Shown here: one piece after another, positions 26,810-36,025 of the stretch | Layout of the letters: each line of letters begins with the position of its first letter | Numbering within the stretch: position 1 is the first letter of the stretch | Assembly (NCBI RefSeq): GCF_020166515.1 | Contig: NZ_JAINZT010000007.1 | Coordinates: 1-64,000 of the forward strand | Length of the DNA: 64,000 bases | Direction of reading: 5' to 3' | Source of the DNA: Robertkochia flava | Lineage (GTDB): Bacteria > Bacteroidota > Bacteroidia > Flavobacteriales > Flavobacteriaceae | The notes under the pieces: generated by a model | What the model saw: the letters and a program-made list of their open reading frames with translations, nothing else | Databases searched by the model: none | What the model was told of the DNA's origin: nothing | Translations under genes and position numbers: made by a program

Positions 26810-27931
26810 ATGAAGCAAGATTATTACGAAATACTGGGGATAGAAAAAGGCGCCAGTACGGCAGAGATCAAAAAGGCCTATCGTAAAAAGGCTATAAAAT
26901 ATCACCCGGATAAGAATCCAGGCGATACGGAGGCCGAGGAGATGTTTAAGAAGGCTGCTGAAGCTTATGAGGTGTTGAGCAACCCCGAAAAACGCGCCCG
27001 ATACGACCAATATGGCCATGCAGCCTTTGACGGATCCGGAGGTTTCGGTGGAGGCGGTATGAATATGGATGATATTTTCAGCCAGTTTGGTGATATCTTC
27101 GGAAGTGCCTTTGGCGGCGGAGGCGGTTTTGGCGGCTTCGGTGGTTTTGGTGGCGGTCGCGGCCGTGTGAAGGGGAGTAATCTGCGCATCCGGGTGAAAC
27201 TTAACCTTGAAGAGGTAGCTAATGGAGTGGAGAAAAAGGTAAAAGTAAGGCGTAAAGTACAAGCCGACGGAGTTACCTATACCACCTGTTCCACCTGTAA
27301 TGGTACCGGTCAGGTAACGCGAATTACCAATACCATTCTCGGTCGTATGCAAACGGCTTCTACCTGTAACACCTGTTCGGGTGCCGGTCAGATGATCGAT
27401 AAGAAACCTGCCGACGCAGATGCCCAGGGCTTAAAGGTGAAGGAAGAAACCGTGTCCATCAAAATCCCTGCCGGGGTTGTAGATGGCATGCAGCTTAAAG
27501 TCTCAGGAAAGGGGAATGAAGCTCCCGGTAACGGAATCCCTGGTGACCTGATTGTGGCCATTGAAGAAGAGGAACACCACAGCCTGAAGCGGGAAGGCGA
27601 TAACCTGCATTTTGATCTGTACATTAATATTGCTGAAGCTGTTCTTGGAACTTCGAAGGAAATTGATACCGTGAGCGGAAAGGTGCGTATCAAACTGGAA
27701 GAAGGGATACAGTCTGGAAAGATCCTTCGCCTGAGAGGGAAAGGGATCCCCAATTTAAATGGGTACGGAAGTGGTGACCTGTTGGTTCATGTAAATGTAT
27801 GGACGCCCAAAACCCTGAATAAAGAACAAAAAGATTTCTTCGAAAAAATGATAAACGACGAAAACTTTGCTCCAAATCCGGAGAATAGTGATAAGTCATT
27901 CTTTGAAAAAGTGAAGGATATGTTTTCCTAA
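26810..27931 (+). CDS. dnaJ: Chaperone DnaJ with a reduced zinc domain
   Basis: A 373-residue Hsp40. J domain 2-68 with HPD at 32-34, Gly/Phe-rich linker 75-118, substrate-binding domains after 120. Only two of the four CxxCxGxG zinc repeats remain: CSTCNGTG (C160, C163) and CNTCSGAG (C186, C189), equal to repeats 2 and 3 (zinc centre II). Repeats 1 and 4 (centre I) are replaced by VQADGVTY and KKPADADA. From memory this is shared by flavobacterial DnaJ. The ATG at 26810 is used, not the TTG just before it. Confidence 0.95.
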   Translation: MKQDYYEILGIEKGASTAEIKKAYRKKAIKYHPDKNPGDTEAEEMFKKAAEAYEVLSNPEKRARYDQYGHAAFDGSGGFGGGGMNMDDIFSQFGDIFGSAFGGGGGFGGFGGFGGGRGRVKGSNLRIRVKLNLEEVANGVEKKVKVRRKVQADGVTYTTCSTCNGTGQVTRITNTILGRMQTASTCNTCSGAGQMIDKKPADADAQGLKVKEETVSIKIPAGVVDGMQLKVSGKGNEAPGNGIPGDLIVAIEEEEHHSLKREGDNLHFDLYINIAEAVLGTSKEIDTVSGKVRIKLEEGIQSGKILRLRGKGIPNLNGYGSGDLLVHVNVWTPKTLNKEQKDFFEKMINDENFAPNPENSDKSFFEKVKDMFS

Positions 27932-27939
27932 TTTAACTT

Positions 27940-27967
27940 TTTGATATTTTAAAAAAAACTATCTTTG
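27940..27967 (+). promoter_or_regulatory. Promoter of a candidate small RNA
   Basis: TTTG at 27940-27943 and a perfect -7 element TATCTTTG at 27960-27967 with a 16-base spacer, slightly short. It lies just after dnaJ and no coding region follows before the terminator at 28023. Confidence 0.6.
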
Positions 27968-27971
27968 TTAA

Positions 27972-28061
27972 GATGCTAGTGTTCCACTAGTGTTAATTTT
28001 TTCTTTTTCATAGCAATTTTTTCCCATCCTTGATCCTGATTAAGGGTGGGTTTTTCTTTTT
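27972..28061 (+). ncRNA. Candidate orphan small RNA (about 90 nt)
   Basis: Between dnaJ and the ABC transporter gene lies an isolated promoter-terminator unit with no ORF. The predicted transcript contains a small hairpin CTAGTG-TTC-CACTAG (27976-27990), a direct repeat CTAGTGTT at 27976 and 27987, U-rich single-stranded DNA, TGCTA (27975) able to pair with TAGCA near 28011, and a terminator. Not matched to a known family by eye; the start is inferred from the promoter. Confidence 0.5.
28023..28061 (+). terminator. Rho-independent terminator of the candidate small RNA
   Basis: CCCATCCTT (28023-28031) pairs with AAGGGTGGG (28042-28050), one G-T wobble, 10-base loop, followed by TTTTTCTTTTT. 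It could also end the grpE-dnaJ transcript. Confidence 0.85.
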
Positions 28062-28139
28062 ATACCTCCCGGCATTATTCCAAAATGTGGCCGTGTAGCT
28101 GGAGGGCTTTTTTATATCTTTACAAAAAGCGTTGCAGCC

Positions 28140-29087
28140 ATGTCTGATCTATTGGTACTTAAAGACCTGTGTAAATGGTATGGAGCTTATCAGGCTCTTG
28201 ACCATGTCAACCTGGAGATCCCGAGGGGAAGTATTTTCGGACTCCTGGGGCCAAACGGTGCGGGAAAGACCACTCTTATTCGTATCATCAATCAGATCAC
28301 CCATCCTGATTCCGGGGAGGTGCTTTTCGATGGCAAGCCCCTTAACAGAGATCATATCCGACGTATTGGCTACCTGCCAGAGGAACGGGGGCTGTATAAG
28401 TCCATGAAGGTGGGGGAACAGGCGCTTTACCTATCGCAATTAAAGGGGCTCAGCCATCAGGAAGCAAAACGACGCCTTGAGTATTGGTTTGAAAAATTTG
28501 GGGTCAGCGGCTGGTGGGATAAAAAAGTACAGGAGCTTTCCAAGGGAATGGCGCAAAAGGTTCAGTTTATTGTAACGGTACTACACGAGCCGGAACTGCT
28601 TATCTTCGATGAGCCTTTCAGTGGGTTTGACCCTATAAACGCCAACCTGATCAAAGATGAGATCCTTCAATTAAGAGACAAGGGCGCAACGGTGATCTTT
28701 TCCACTCACCGTATGGAATCGGTAGAAGAACTATGCGACCACATCGCCCTGATCCACCAATCCAGGAAGATCCTTGACGGGAACCTGAACGCCATTAAGA
28801 AGGCGCATAAAAGCAATACGTATGAGGTGGGGCTGCTCCATGACAACCCTCAAGACCTGAAACAGGAACTCGATACAATGTTTACTACCAGGGAGGCTGT
28901 ATTCAGGTCTCTGGGTGAAGAATTAAAACTTCGAATAGCCCTTGAAAACGGTACAGGGAGAAAAGAACTTCTTAGTCTGCTGAACTCCAGGGCGGAGGTA
29001 ACCTATTTTAATGAAGTGATCCCATCTGCCAACGATATTTTTATTCAAACTGTTAATGAACAAGCCGGTGGCAATGGACAAGCTTAA
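28140..29087 (+). CDS. ABC-2 exporter ATP-binding protein (NatA-like)
   Basis: A 315-residue ABC ATPase. Walker A GPNGAGKTT, signature ELSKGMAQKVQ, Walker B LLIFDEPFSGFDP, and a C-terminal extension of about 90 residues typical of ABC-2 exporters of the NatA/DrrA type. It overlaps the permease gene by 14 bases, so they are translated together. Substrate unknown; sodium or drug export is seen in relatives. A TATCTTTA sequence at 28115 is a possible -7 element. Confidence 0.9.
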   Translation: MSDLLVLKDLCKWYGAYQALDHVNLEIPRGSIFGLLGPNGAGKTTLIRIINQITHPDSGEVLFDGKPLNRDHIRRIGYLPEERGLYKSMKVGEQALYLSQLKGLSHQEAKRRLEYWFEKFGVSGWWDKKVQELSKGMAQKVQFIVTVLHEPELLIFDEPFSGFDPINANLIKDEILQLRDKGATVIFSTHRMESVEELCDHIALIHQSRKILDGNLNAIKKAHKSNTYEVGLLHDNPQDLKQELDTMFTTREAVFRSLGEELKLRIALENGTGRKELLSLLNSRAEVTYFNEVIPSANDIFIQTVNEQAGGNGQA

Positions 29088-30414
29088 ACTCATCATCAAA
29101 AGAGAATACCTGGCCAAGGTAAGAAACCGTTCTTTTATCGTCATGACCATTCTGAGTCCCCTACTCATCGTAGGTATGATCGCAGTTGTAGTATTCCTCA
29201 CCAGGATGAATAACGACCAGAAGAAAGTGATCGGGTTGCTGGATGAAAGTATCTATTTCGGAAACCAGTTTATAACCGGGCCCGAGCTTTCCTTTGTAGA
29301 CCTGGAAGGGATCACCCTGGAAGAGGCCAGAGATTCCGTGGCGGCCATGGGCTATTACGGACTTCTTCATATTCCTAACGATACCTCCATAGAAGCCGTT
29401 TCTGAAGGTATTCAGTTTTATTCGCGGAATTCACCTTCCATGGCCGTTACCGGGATGCTTGAATCCAGGATCGGGAAGCGGCTCCGGGAGGAGAAATTGC
29501 AGGAACTGGGGGTCTCCCAAAAGGTGGTCCAGGAACTGGCTTCCAATTATGAGATACGCACTTCCACCTTTAGCGGGGAACGCAGTGTGAAGGGAATAAA
29601 TGAACTCAAGGCGGCCATAGGCGGAGGATTCGGGTACCTTATTATGATGTTCATTATTATTTATGGTGCCTTTGTAATGCGAAGCGTGATCGAGGAGAAA
29701 ACCAGCCGGATCATAGAGGTGATCATTTCTTCTGTAAAGCCTTTCCAGCTTATGCTGGGTAAGATCATCGGCACCTCCCTGGCGGGCATTACCCAGTTCG
29801 TTATCTGGATCATTTCTGCCTCAGTGCTCGGGGTTGTGGTGTTCAGTCTTATGGGAATCCATTGGACCGAATTAAATTCCGGAACTAATATTCCTCCGGA
29901 GACCATGGAGACCATTAATGAAGCTGCGGCCTCCAATGAGATCGTGGAGATCTACCTGGCTGAACTCCTTAAAATTCCATGGATTACTCTATTCGTGTCT
30001 TTTATTATTTATTTTGTGCTTGGCTACCTTATTTACAGCTCGATCTATGCCGCAATAGGTGCAGCAGTAGATAATGAAACAGATACCCAGCAATTCATGT
30101 TTCCTGTTATCATGCCACTCATGCTTGCCATTTATGTAGGATTCTTTTCGGTGTTCGACAATCCGCACGGTCCCATCGCTGTAGGATTCTCGCTGTTTCC
30201 TCTAACCAGTCCGATTGTCATGCTAATGAGGCTGCCCGCAGGGGTGGGAGCCGATGGTGTGCCCTGGTGGCAATTAATAACCTCCGTAATTTTATTAATG
30301 CTTACTTTTATAGGCATTGTTTGGCTTGCCGCAAAAATCTATCGGGTGGGAATCCTGATGTATGGCAAAAAACCTACTTACAGAGAATTGTATAAATGGC
30401 TAAAATACAATTAA
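29074..30414 (+). CDS. ABC-2 exporter permease (NatB-like)
   Basis: A 446-residue permease with one N-terminal helix (MTILSPLLIVGMIAVVVF), a large extracytoplasmic domain (about 50-175) and five or six C-terminal helices, as in NatB/ABC2_membrane_3 proteins. Seen: VIEEKTSRIIEVIISSVKPF, the conserved loop of this family. Start MDKLKLIIKREYL at 29074 is preferred. Partner of the ATPase before it and closely followed by mscS. Confidence 0.88.
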   Translation: MDKLKLIIKREYLAKVRNRSFIVMTILSPLLIVGMIAVVVFLTRMNNDQKKVIGLLDESIYFGNQFITGPELSFVDLEGITLEEARDSVAAMGYYGLLHIPNDTSIEAVSEGIQFYSRNSPSMAVTGMLESRIGKRLREEKLQELGVSQKVVQELASNYEIRTSTFSGERSVKGINELKAAIGGGFGYLIMMFIIIYGAFVMRSVIEEKTSRIIEVIISSVKPFQLMLGKIIGTSLAGITQFVIWIISASVLGVVVFSLMGIHWTELNSGTNIPPETMETINEAAASNEIVEIYLAELLKIPWITLFVSFIIYFVLGYLIYSSIYAAIGAAVDNETDTQQFMFPVIMPLMLAIYVGFFSVFDNPHGPIAVGFSLFPLTSPIVMLMRLPAGVGADGVPWWQLITSVILLMLTFIGIVWLAAKIYRVGILMYGKKPTYRELYKWLKYN

Positions 30415-30419
30415 CCGCT

Positions 30420-31265
30420 ATGGAGATCATTAAGCGTATCCTGTCTGAGATCGGTAATTTTCTCGGACTTCATATTTACAAAGGAGTAACCCTGGGCACC
30501 CTGATCAGCATTGTGCTGGGTATCTTCATTTCCTTCTATATTTTGAAATTTATCAGAAAATGGGTCACCCGACGGATGCCCATGGAAGATAAACTCAAGT
30601 TCAAAGGGATCTTTAAGTTCGTGAATTACCTGGTGTATATCCTGGTAGTGATCACCGTGCTCAATTCGGCCGGAATCAACCTGACTGTGCTGCTTACAGC
30701 TTCGGCTGCGTTGTTTGTAGGTTTGGGTTTTGCCCTGCAGTACCTGTTTCAGGATATTATCTCCGGTATTCTCATCATTCTGGACCAGTCGCTCCACGTA
30801 GGCGATATCATAGAAATGGAAGGAAAGGTGGCCAGGGTGGAAGATATAAAACTGCGCACCACCCGGGCCATTACCAGGGATGATAAAGTGCTCATAATTC
30901 CTAACCATAAATTTCTTACCGAGAACATCCTTAATTACACCCAGAACAGAAGGGTTACACGGGAATCTGTAAAGGTGGGCGTTGCCTATGGCAGCGATAC
31001 CAGGCTGGTTACCAAATTGCTGCTGGAGGCTGCAAACGAACAAAATGGTGTGTTGCGATCTCCACAGCCAACAGTGCTTTTTGATGATTTCGGAGATTCC
31101 GCCCTATTATTCATTTTGAACTTTTTTGTCAGGGATAGCTTCGGAGATCCGACTACTAAAAGTGAAATCCGTTACCGGATTGACAAGAAGTTTCGCGAAA
31201 ACGGAGTCACGATTCCTTTCCCGCAGCGGGATGTACATATTTACAAAACAGGGGGGGAGTCCTGA
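30420..31265 (+). CDS. Small-conductance mechanosensitive channel (MscS)
   Basis: A 281-residue MscS channel that opens on membrane tension to protect from osmotic downshock. Helices near 22-45 and 65-110; the pore helix TM3 is seen as LTASAALFVGLGFALQ, followed by FQDIISGILIILDQ and the beta-domain VGDIIEMEGKVARVEDIKLR. The end VTIPFPQRDVHIYKT is typical. The start at 30420 lies 5 bases after the permease stop; an alternative at 30396 would overlap it. Confidence 0.92.
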   Translation: MEIIKRILSEIGNFLGLHIYKGVTLGTLISIVLGIFISFYILKFIRKWVTRRMPMEDKLKFKGIFKFVNYLVYILVVITVLNSAGINLTVLLTASAALFVGLGFALQYLFQDIISGILIILDQSLHVGDIIEMEGKVARVEDIKLRTTRAITRDDKVLIIPNHKFLTENILNYTQNRRVTRESVKVGVAYGSDTRLVTKLLLEAANEQNGVLRSPQPTVLFDDFGDSALLFILNFFVRDSFGDPTTKSEIRYRIDKKFRENGVTIPFPQRDVHIYKTGGES

Positions 31266-31359
31266 GTTCCTTATTTTCTGTATTTAGTCAGAGAAATTAC
31301 GGTATGATTGTTGAAAGTATCCCTTCGGTAAACCTATTTGAAAACCTTATTTAAGATAG

Positions 31360-32523
31360 ATGTCAAAGATTTTGATCATAGAAGACGAAGCGGCCATCAG
31401 GCGGGTACTGGTAAAGATTCTAAGTGAAGAGAATTCAGATTACCAGGTTGCCGAGGCAGCCGATGGTCTTTCCGGTTTGGAGCTAATCAAGCAGGACGAT
31501 TACGACCTGGTGCTTTGCGATATTAAAATGCCTAAAATGGACGGGGTTGAAGTCCTGGAGGCCGCCATGAAGATAAAGCCTGAAACTCCCTTTGTGATGA
31601 TATCCGGTCATGGCGACCTGGATACAGCGGTGAATACCATGCGAATTGGTGCCTACGACTACATTTCAAAACCCCCGGATCTGAATCGTTTATTAAATAC
31701 GGTAAGAAATGCTCTTGATAAAAAGGAACTGGTTTCTGAGAATAAAAGATTAAAGAAGAAAGTGGGGAAGAATTATGATATGATAGGAGAGAGCGATGCT
31801 ATTACCCATATAAAGGATATCATAGAAAAGGTGGCACCTACAGATGCACGTGTGATGATTACCGGGCCAAACGGGACCGGGAAGGAACTCGTGGCACATT
31901 GGATTCATCAGAAAAGTGACCGTTCTTCGGGGCCGATGATAGAGGTAAATTGCGCTGCCATTCCTTCTGAACTCATCGAGAGTGAACTTTTCGGACATGT
32001 TAAGGGAGCCTTTACTTCTGCGGTAAAGGACCGTGCAGGTAAATTTGAAGCGGCTAATAAAGGGACCATATTTTTGGATGAGGTGGGAGACATGAGTCTT
32101 TCGGCCCAGGCCAAGGTTTTAAGAGCACTTCAGGAGAATAAGATTTCCAGGGTAGGAAGTGATAAGGATATCAAGGTGGATGTACGGGTTATTGCAGCTA
32201 CCAATAAGAATTTACAGGAAGAGATCGAAAAGGGGAATTTCCGGGAAGACCTGTATCACAGGCTGGCAGTGATCCTGATCAAGGTACCGGCGCTTAATGA
32301 CCGCAGGGAAGATATTCCCATGCTCGTGGAGCATTTCAGTAAAAAGATAGCGGGAGAGCAGGGCAGCCCGGTGAAAAAATTCTCAGAGGAGGCACTGGAG
32401 TTGTTACAGCACTATAACTGGACCGGGAATATCCGGGAGTTGAGAAACGTAGTAGAGCGATTGCTCATCCTTGGAGGAGAAGAAGTCACCGAAGAAGATG
32501 TGAAGTTGTTTGCAAGTAAATAA
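31360..32523 (+). CDS. NtrC-type response regulator lacking a DNA-binding domain
   Basis: A 387-residue protein: receiver domain (1-118; acidic pocket E8-D9, phospho-acceptor D54, K102) and sigma-54-type AAA domain (about 138-370; Walker A GPNGTGKE at 167-174, Walker B FLDEV with D238/E239). The sigma-54 contact loop reads GAFTSA (214-219), not GAFTGA. The chain ends after NIRELRNVVERLLILGGEEVTEEDVKLF, with no Fis-type helix-turn-helix. It may activate sigma-54 from solution or do another AAA task. No sensor kinase is adjacent. Confidence 0.9.
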   Translation: MSKILIIEDEAAIRRVLVKILSEENSDYQVAEAADGLSGLELIKQDDYDLVLCDIKMPKMDGVEVLEAAMKIKPETPFVMISGHGDLDTAVNTMRIGAYDYISKPPDLNRLLNTVRNALDKKELVSENKRLKKKVGKNYDMIGESDAITHIKDIIEKVAPTDARVMITGPNGTGKELVAHWIHQKSDRSSGPMIEVNCAAIPSELIESELFGHVKGAFTSAVKDRAGKFEAANKGTIFLDEVGDMSLSAQAKVLRALQENKISRVGSDKDIKVDVRVIAATNKNLQEEIEKGNFREDLYHRLAVILIKVPALNDRREDIPMLVEHFSKKIAGEQGSPVKKFSEEALELLQHYNWTGNIRELRNVVERLLILGGEEVTEEDVKLFASK

Positions 32524-32526
32524 ATC

Positions 32527-32573
32527 GAACACAAAAAAAGCCCTGATAAGTAATCAGGGCTTTTTTTGTGTTC
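32527..32573. terminator. Bidirectional terminator with 21-base arms
   Basis: A perfect inverted repeat: arms 32527-32547 and 32553-32573 around a 5-base AAGTA loop, core GCCCTGAT, with A and T runs on the two sides. It ends the response regulator gene and the convergent gene at 32589. Confidence 0.93.
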
Positions 32574-32588
32574 TGTATTTCTTAAGAA

Positions 32589-33416
32589 TTACTGCTGAGC
32601 ACAGCTCCCGAGGGCTGCAGCAACATCTTTTTGCATTCTTATCGTTTGCTGGAGGTACCAGGCCTTGGTTTCTTCAAGGCTTTCGTTCTCCAATACACCG
32701 TCGTTTCGCTTATAACTGCTGTTAAGAACGGATATAGCTTTGGAGCATCCAAGACTTTCCGCCAGATCGCGAAGACTTTGTTCCACAGCCTGCAGGTGTA
32801 CCTCAGCAGCTTGCTTTACTACCAGTTGCTCCTCCAGTTCCCTGGCCCTGGCCATTCTGGCCTTCTCTGCAAGCGCTCTCTGACGAGCAATTTTTTCTTC
32901 AAGCTTACGCTGCTCTTCTTCGAGGCGTCTGCGTTCTGCTTCCAGTTTTTCCTGTTCAGAGATCAGGTCGCTGTTTGCTGCGATATACTCTGTAGATGAA
33001 TCTGCAGAGGCGGTGAGTTCGTAATCTGAAGAAGGAGTAGCAGGAGCGGTGGTATTCATGGTGCATTGATCTAATGCCCCCATCACCGCCTTGGCATGTT
33101 CGAAAGCAATTTTAGTGTAATATCTGCCAGCTTCCCAATCGGCGGGATCTGTCGCTTTTACCAGGTTGTCCAGTCCCTGTGTCATTTCATTCAGGGCAGG
33201 CTGGCATCCGCAGTCTTCAATAAGAACCCGGGCTTTCTCCATGGCTTCCACTCCACGATCCGCATAAAGCATCTGATGGTCAAAGTTGTCTGCATTTAAA
33301 GCCCTTTTGGTATGTGCAAGCGCATAAGAAGCTGCAGAGTAGGCTGAGGTGCACTGGGCTGAAACCGCAACTGCGGAAGCAATAAGCAGGGTAAAGAGTA
33401 AAGTAAATTTTCTCAT
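32589..33416 (-). CDS. Secreted coiled-coil protein of unknown function
   Basis: A 275-residue protein. Start MRKFTLLF at 33416 gives a clean signal peptide ending at VSAQ. The first half is helical with Cys residues (CTSAY, DCGCQP, DQCTMN); about residues 150-205 form a highly charged coiled coil (KLEAERRRLEEEQRKLEEK); the last part carries LGCSKA and a terminal GSCAQQ. No family recognised. Periplasmic, possibly disulphide-linked. Monocistronic, ended by the shared terminator. Confidence 0.75.
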   Translation of the reverse strand: MRKFTLLFTLLIASAVAVSAQCTSAYSAASYALAHTKRALNADNFDHQMLYADRGVEAMEKARVLIEDCGCQPALNEMTQGLDNLVKATDPADWEAGRYYTKIAFEHAKAVMGALDQCTMNTTAPATPSSDYELTASADSSTEYIAANSDLISEQEKLEAERRRLEEEQRKLEEKIARQRALAEKARMARARELEEQLVVKQAAEVHLQAVEQSLRDLAESLGCSKAISVLNSSYKRNDGVLENESLEETKAWYLQQTIRMQKDVAAALGSCAQQ

Positions 33417-33537
33417 AGTTGGAATAGGTTGAGTTAAATACAACTGAAATTTGGGTTTAACAATATTACGATTAATCTTTCATTTTAAAAAACTTCGACT
33501 TAAAGCGCTAAAAATGAATTCATTAAATGGTATTTTT

Positions 33538-34431
33538 ATGAAAAAGTATCACATGGATAAGATTAGAACCGAACGCTACAGGGTAGATAGCCCGGTAAAA
33601 CTTTCGGAATTGGAGACGTATGAAGACCTGAATTCGGACGATGATGGGTTAAAGAAAAGACTTGCAGAAACCAGAAGAAAGCTCGGTAAACTTCAGGATG
33701 TTATGTATGCACATGGCAAATATGCTGTACTGATTTGTTTACAGGGGATGGATACGGCAGGAAAGGACAGCCTGATCAGGGAGGTATTTAAGGATTTTAA
33801 TATGAGGGGAGTTGTGGTGCATAGTTTTAAGGCCCCTACATACCTGGAGAAGAAACAGGATTATTTGTGGCGACATTATTTGCGGCTCCCCTCAAGAGGG
33901 AAGTTCGGCGTATTTAACCGTACCCATTACGAAAATGTACTGGTTACCAGGGTTCATCCCGAGTATATCCTGGGGGAACACATTCCCGGTATCGTAACGG
34001 TGGAAGATGTCAATGAGTCGTTCTGGCATCGCCGGTTCGAGCAGATTAAAAATTTTGAACAACACCTGGTAGAGAACGGTACCCTGGTATTCAAGTTTTT
34101 CCTGCATCTCTCAAAGGAAGAGCAAAAAAACAGGTTACTCAGGCGACTGGACCTGCCGGAGAAGAACTGGAAATTTTCTCCCGGAGATATGGAAGAACGC
34201 AAGTACTGGGATCAGTACCAGCAATATTACCAGGAAGCCATCAATATTACCTCAGGACCGAAAACACCCTGGTATGTGATCCCGGCCGATAACAAAAAAG
34301 CATGCAGGACCATAGTGGCAGATATCATTTACGACGAATTAAAAGGATATAAGGATATTGATGAGCCTGTTCTGGCGAAGGAGGTCAGGGACAATATTGA
34401 TCGCTACCGCAAAGAATTAGAGAAGGATTAA
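33538..34431 (+). CDS. ppk2: Polyphosphate kinase 2 family protein (class III-like)
   Basis: A 297-residue single-domain PPK2 that would transfer phosphate between polyphosphate and nucleotides. Walker A GMDTAGKD at 70-77, then FNRTHYENVLVTRV, a lid segment RRLDLPEKNWKF, and TPWYVIPADNKK. The N-terminal region and lid resemble class III enzymes, which phosphorylate both NMP and NDP; the class call is by eye. Start at 33538 is preferred, 33553 is also possible. A polyphosphate glucokinase is in the same window. Confidence 0.88.
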   Translation: MKKYHMDKIRTERYRVDSPVKLSELETYEDLNSDDDGLKKRLAETRRKLGKLQDVMYAHGKYAVLICLQGMDTAGKDSLIREVFKDFNMRGVVVHSFKAPTYLEKKQDYLWRHYLRLPSRGKFGVFNRTHYENVLVTRVHPEYILGEHIPGIVTVEDVNESFWHRRFEQIKNFEQHLVENGTLVFKFFLHLSKEEQKNRLLRRLDLPEKNWKFSPGDMEERKYWDQYQQYYQEAINITSGPKTPWYVIPADNKKACRTIVADIIYDELKGYKDIDEPVLAKEVRDNIDRYRKELEKD

Positions 34432-34503
34432 TATTTATTGAAAATTTAACATGACTTTTGAAGGGGAATGCCCAATTTAGAACTCATAAAATGCGATGCT
34501 ACC

Positions 34504-35895
34504 ATGAGAAGGATTCTTACCCTGTTCTTACTGTTACCACTTGCGCTCCTGGCTCAGACTGAAGACCAGAGGCAAATTGAGGAGATTTTCTCCCAATCCC
34601 TTACCAACGGCAAAAGTTACTCCTGGCTGGATTATCTGAGCAATCAGATAGGGGGGCGTCTTTCGGGGTCATTAAATGCGGAAAGGGCCGTGACCTATAC
34701 AAAGCAGGAAATGGAATCCTTGGGGCTGGACAGGGTTTGGCTGCAACCCGTTATGGTGCCTAAATGGACCAGGGGGGTTAAAGAGTATGCGTATATAGAA
34801 TCCGGACCGGGGAAGATCACCCCGGTGAATATTTGTGCCCTGGGCGGTAGTGTAGCTACTCCGGACGGTGGACTCAGGGGACGTGTGGTTGAGGTAAATG
34901 GTATTGCAGAGATGGAAACCCTTGGTCGGGAAAAGCTCGAGGGCAAGATCGTGTTTCTGAATGAGCCCATGCAACCAGATCTTATCAATACGTTCCAGGC
35001 CTACAGTGGCTGTGTGAACCAGCGTTATGCAGGAGCCCTGGAAGCCGCTAAATACGGAGCCACCGGAGTTATTGTACGATCGCTGAATCTTCGCCTGGAC
35101 GACCTGCCGCACACCGGAAGCATGTCTTACGGAGATCTGCCAGCAGAAGAGCGAATTCCGGCTGCGGCCATCAGTACTAAGGACGCAGAGCTGTTGAGTA
35201 CTATGCTCAGGCTCGATGATAAGATCACCTTTTATTTCAGCCAGAAATGCCGCGTATTTGAGGATGTGAAATCCTATAATGTTATTGGAGAGATCAAGGG
35301 CTCTGAATTTCCTGAACAGATCATTACCGTTGGAGGTCATCTCGATTCCTGGGACCTGGGTGACGGTGCCCATGACGATGGTGCCGGATGCGTGCAAAGT
35401 ATGGAGGTGTTGCGCTTATTAAGCGAAACCGGTTACCGACCTAAAAGAACCATCCGGGTGGTACTCTTTATGAACGAGGAGAATGGACTGCGCGGGGCTA
35501 GAAAATATGCTGAGGTGGCTTCTGAAAATGGAGAAGAACATCTTTTTGCACTGGAAAGCGATGCCGGAGGTTTTACCCCCAGAGGGTTTTCCTTTGATTG
35601 CAGGGACGATCAATTCGAGAAGGTTTTAAGCTGGAAGCAATTGTTTGAGCCCTACCTTATCCATTTATTTGAAAAGGGTGGAAGCGGAGCCGATATCGGT
35701 CCGCTGAAAAATGGTCAAACCGTTCTGGCCGGGTTGAGACCTGATTCACAAAGGTATTTTGACCACCACCATGCAGCAAATGATACGTTCGAGCACGTCA
35801 ATAAACGGGAACTCGAACTGGGAGCTGCAACCATGGCAGCCCTGGTGTACCTGGTGGATAAATACGGATTTAACTCTTCAGAAATTAAGGGCTGA
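34504..35895 (+). CDS. Secreted M28 metallopeptidase (carboxypeptidase Q-like)
   Basis: A 463-residue zinc peptidase with a signal peptide (MRRILTLFLLL ... LLAQ). A PA-type insert lies about 115-240. Zinc-site residues in order: GGHLDSWDLGDGAHDDGAG (His, Asp), NEENGLRG (catalytic Glu-Glu), LESDAGG (Asp), and HHHAANDTFEHVN (His). Such enzymes act as aminopeptidases or dipeptidases in the periplasm or outside. Start at 34504 rather than an upstream in-frame start because the signal peptide begins there. Confidence 0.9.
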   Translation: MRRILTLFLLLPLALLAQTEDQRQIEEIFSQSLTNGKSYSWLDYLSNQIGGRLSGSLNAERAVTYTKQEMESLGLDRVWLQPVMVPKWTRGVKEYAYIESGPGKITPVNICALGGSVATPDGGLRGRVVEVNGIAEMETLGREKLEGKIVFLNEPMQPDLINTFQAYSGCVNQRYAGALEAAKYGATGVIVRSLNLRLDDLPHTGSMSYGDLPAEERIPAAAISTKDAELLSTMLRLDDKITFYFSQKCRVFEDVKSYNVIGEIKGSEFPEQIITVGGHLDSWDLGDGAHDDGAGCVQSMEVLRLLSETGYRPKRTIRVVLFMNEENGLRGARKYAEVASENGEEHLFALESDAGGFTPRGFSFDCRDDQFEKVLSWKQLFEPYLIHLFEKGGSGADIGPLKNGQTVLAGLRPDSQRYFDHHHAANDTFEHVNKRELELGAATMAALVYLVDKYGFNSSEIKG

Positions 35896-36025
35896 GCAGT
35901 TCCAAAGAAACCTGTCTGGCGGTGTTTTGCTTGCTGGTCAAAACCTTTATTAACAAAACTTTAGGCCGGGTCTTTGCCCCGTTCCATCCTTAGCCCCGGT
36001 AAAAAATTAGTATTTTTACAAGGCT

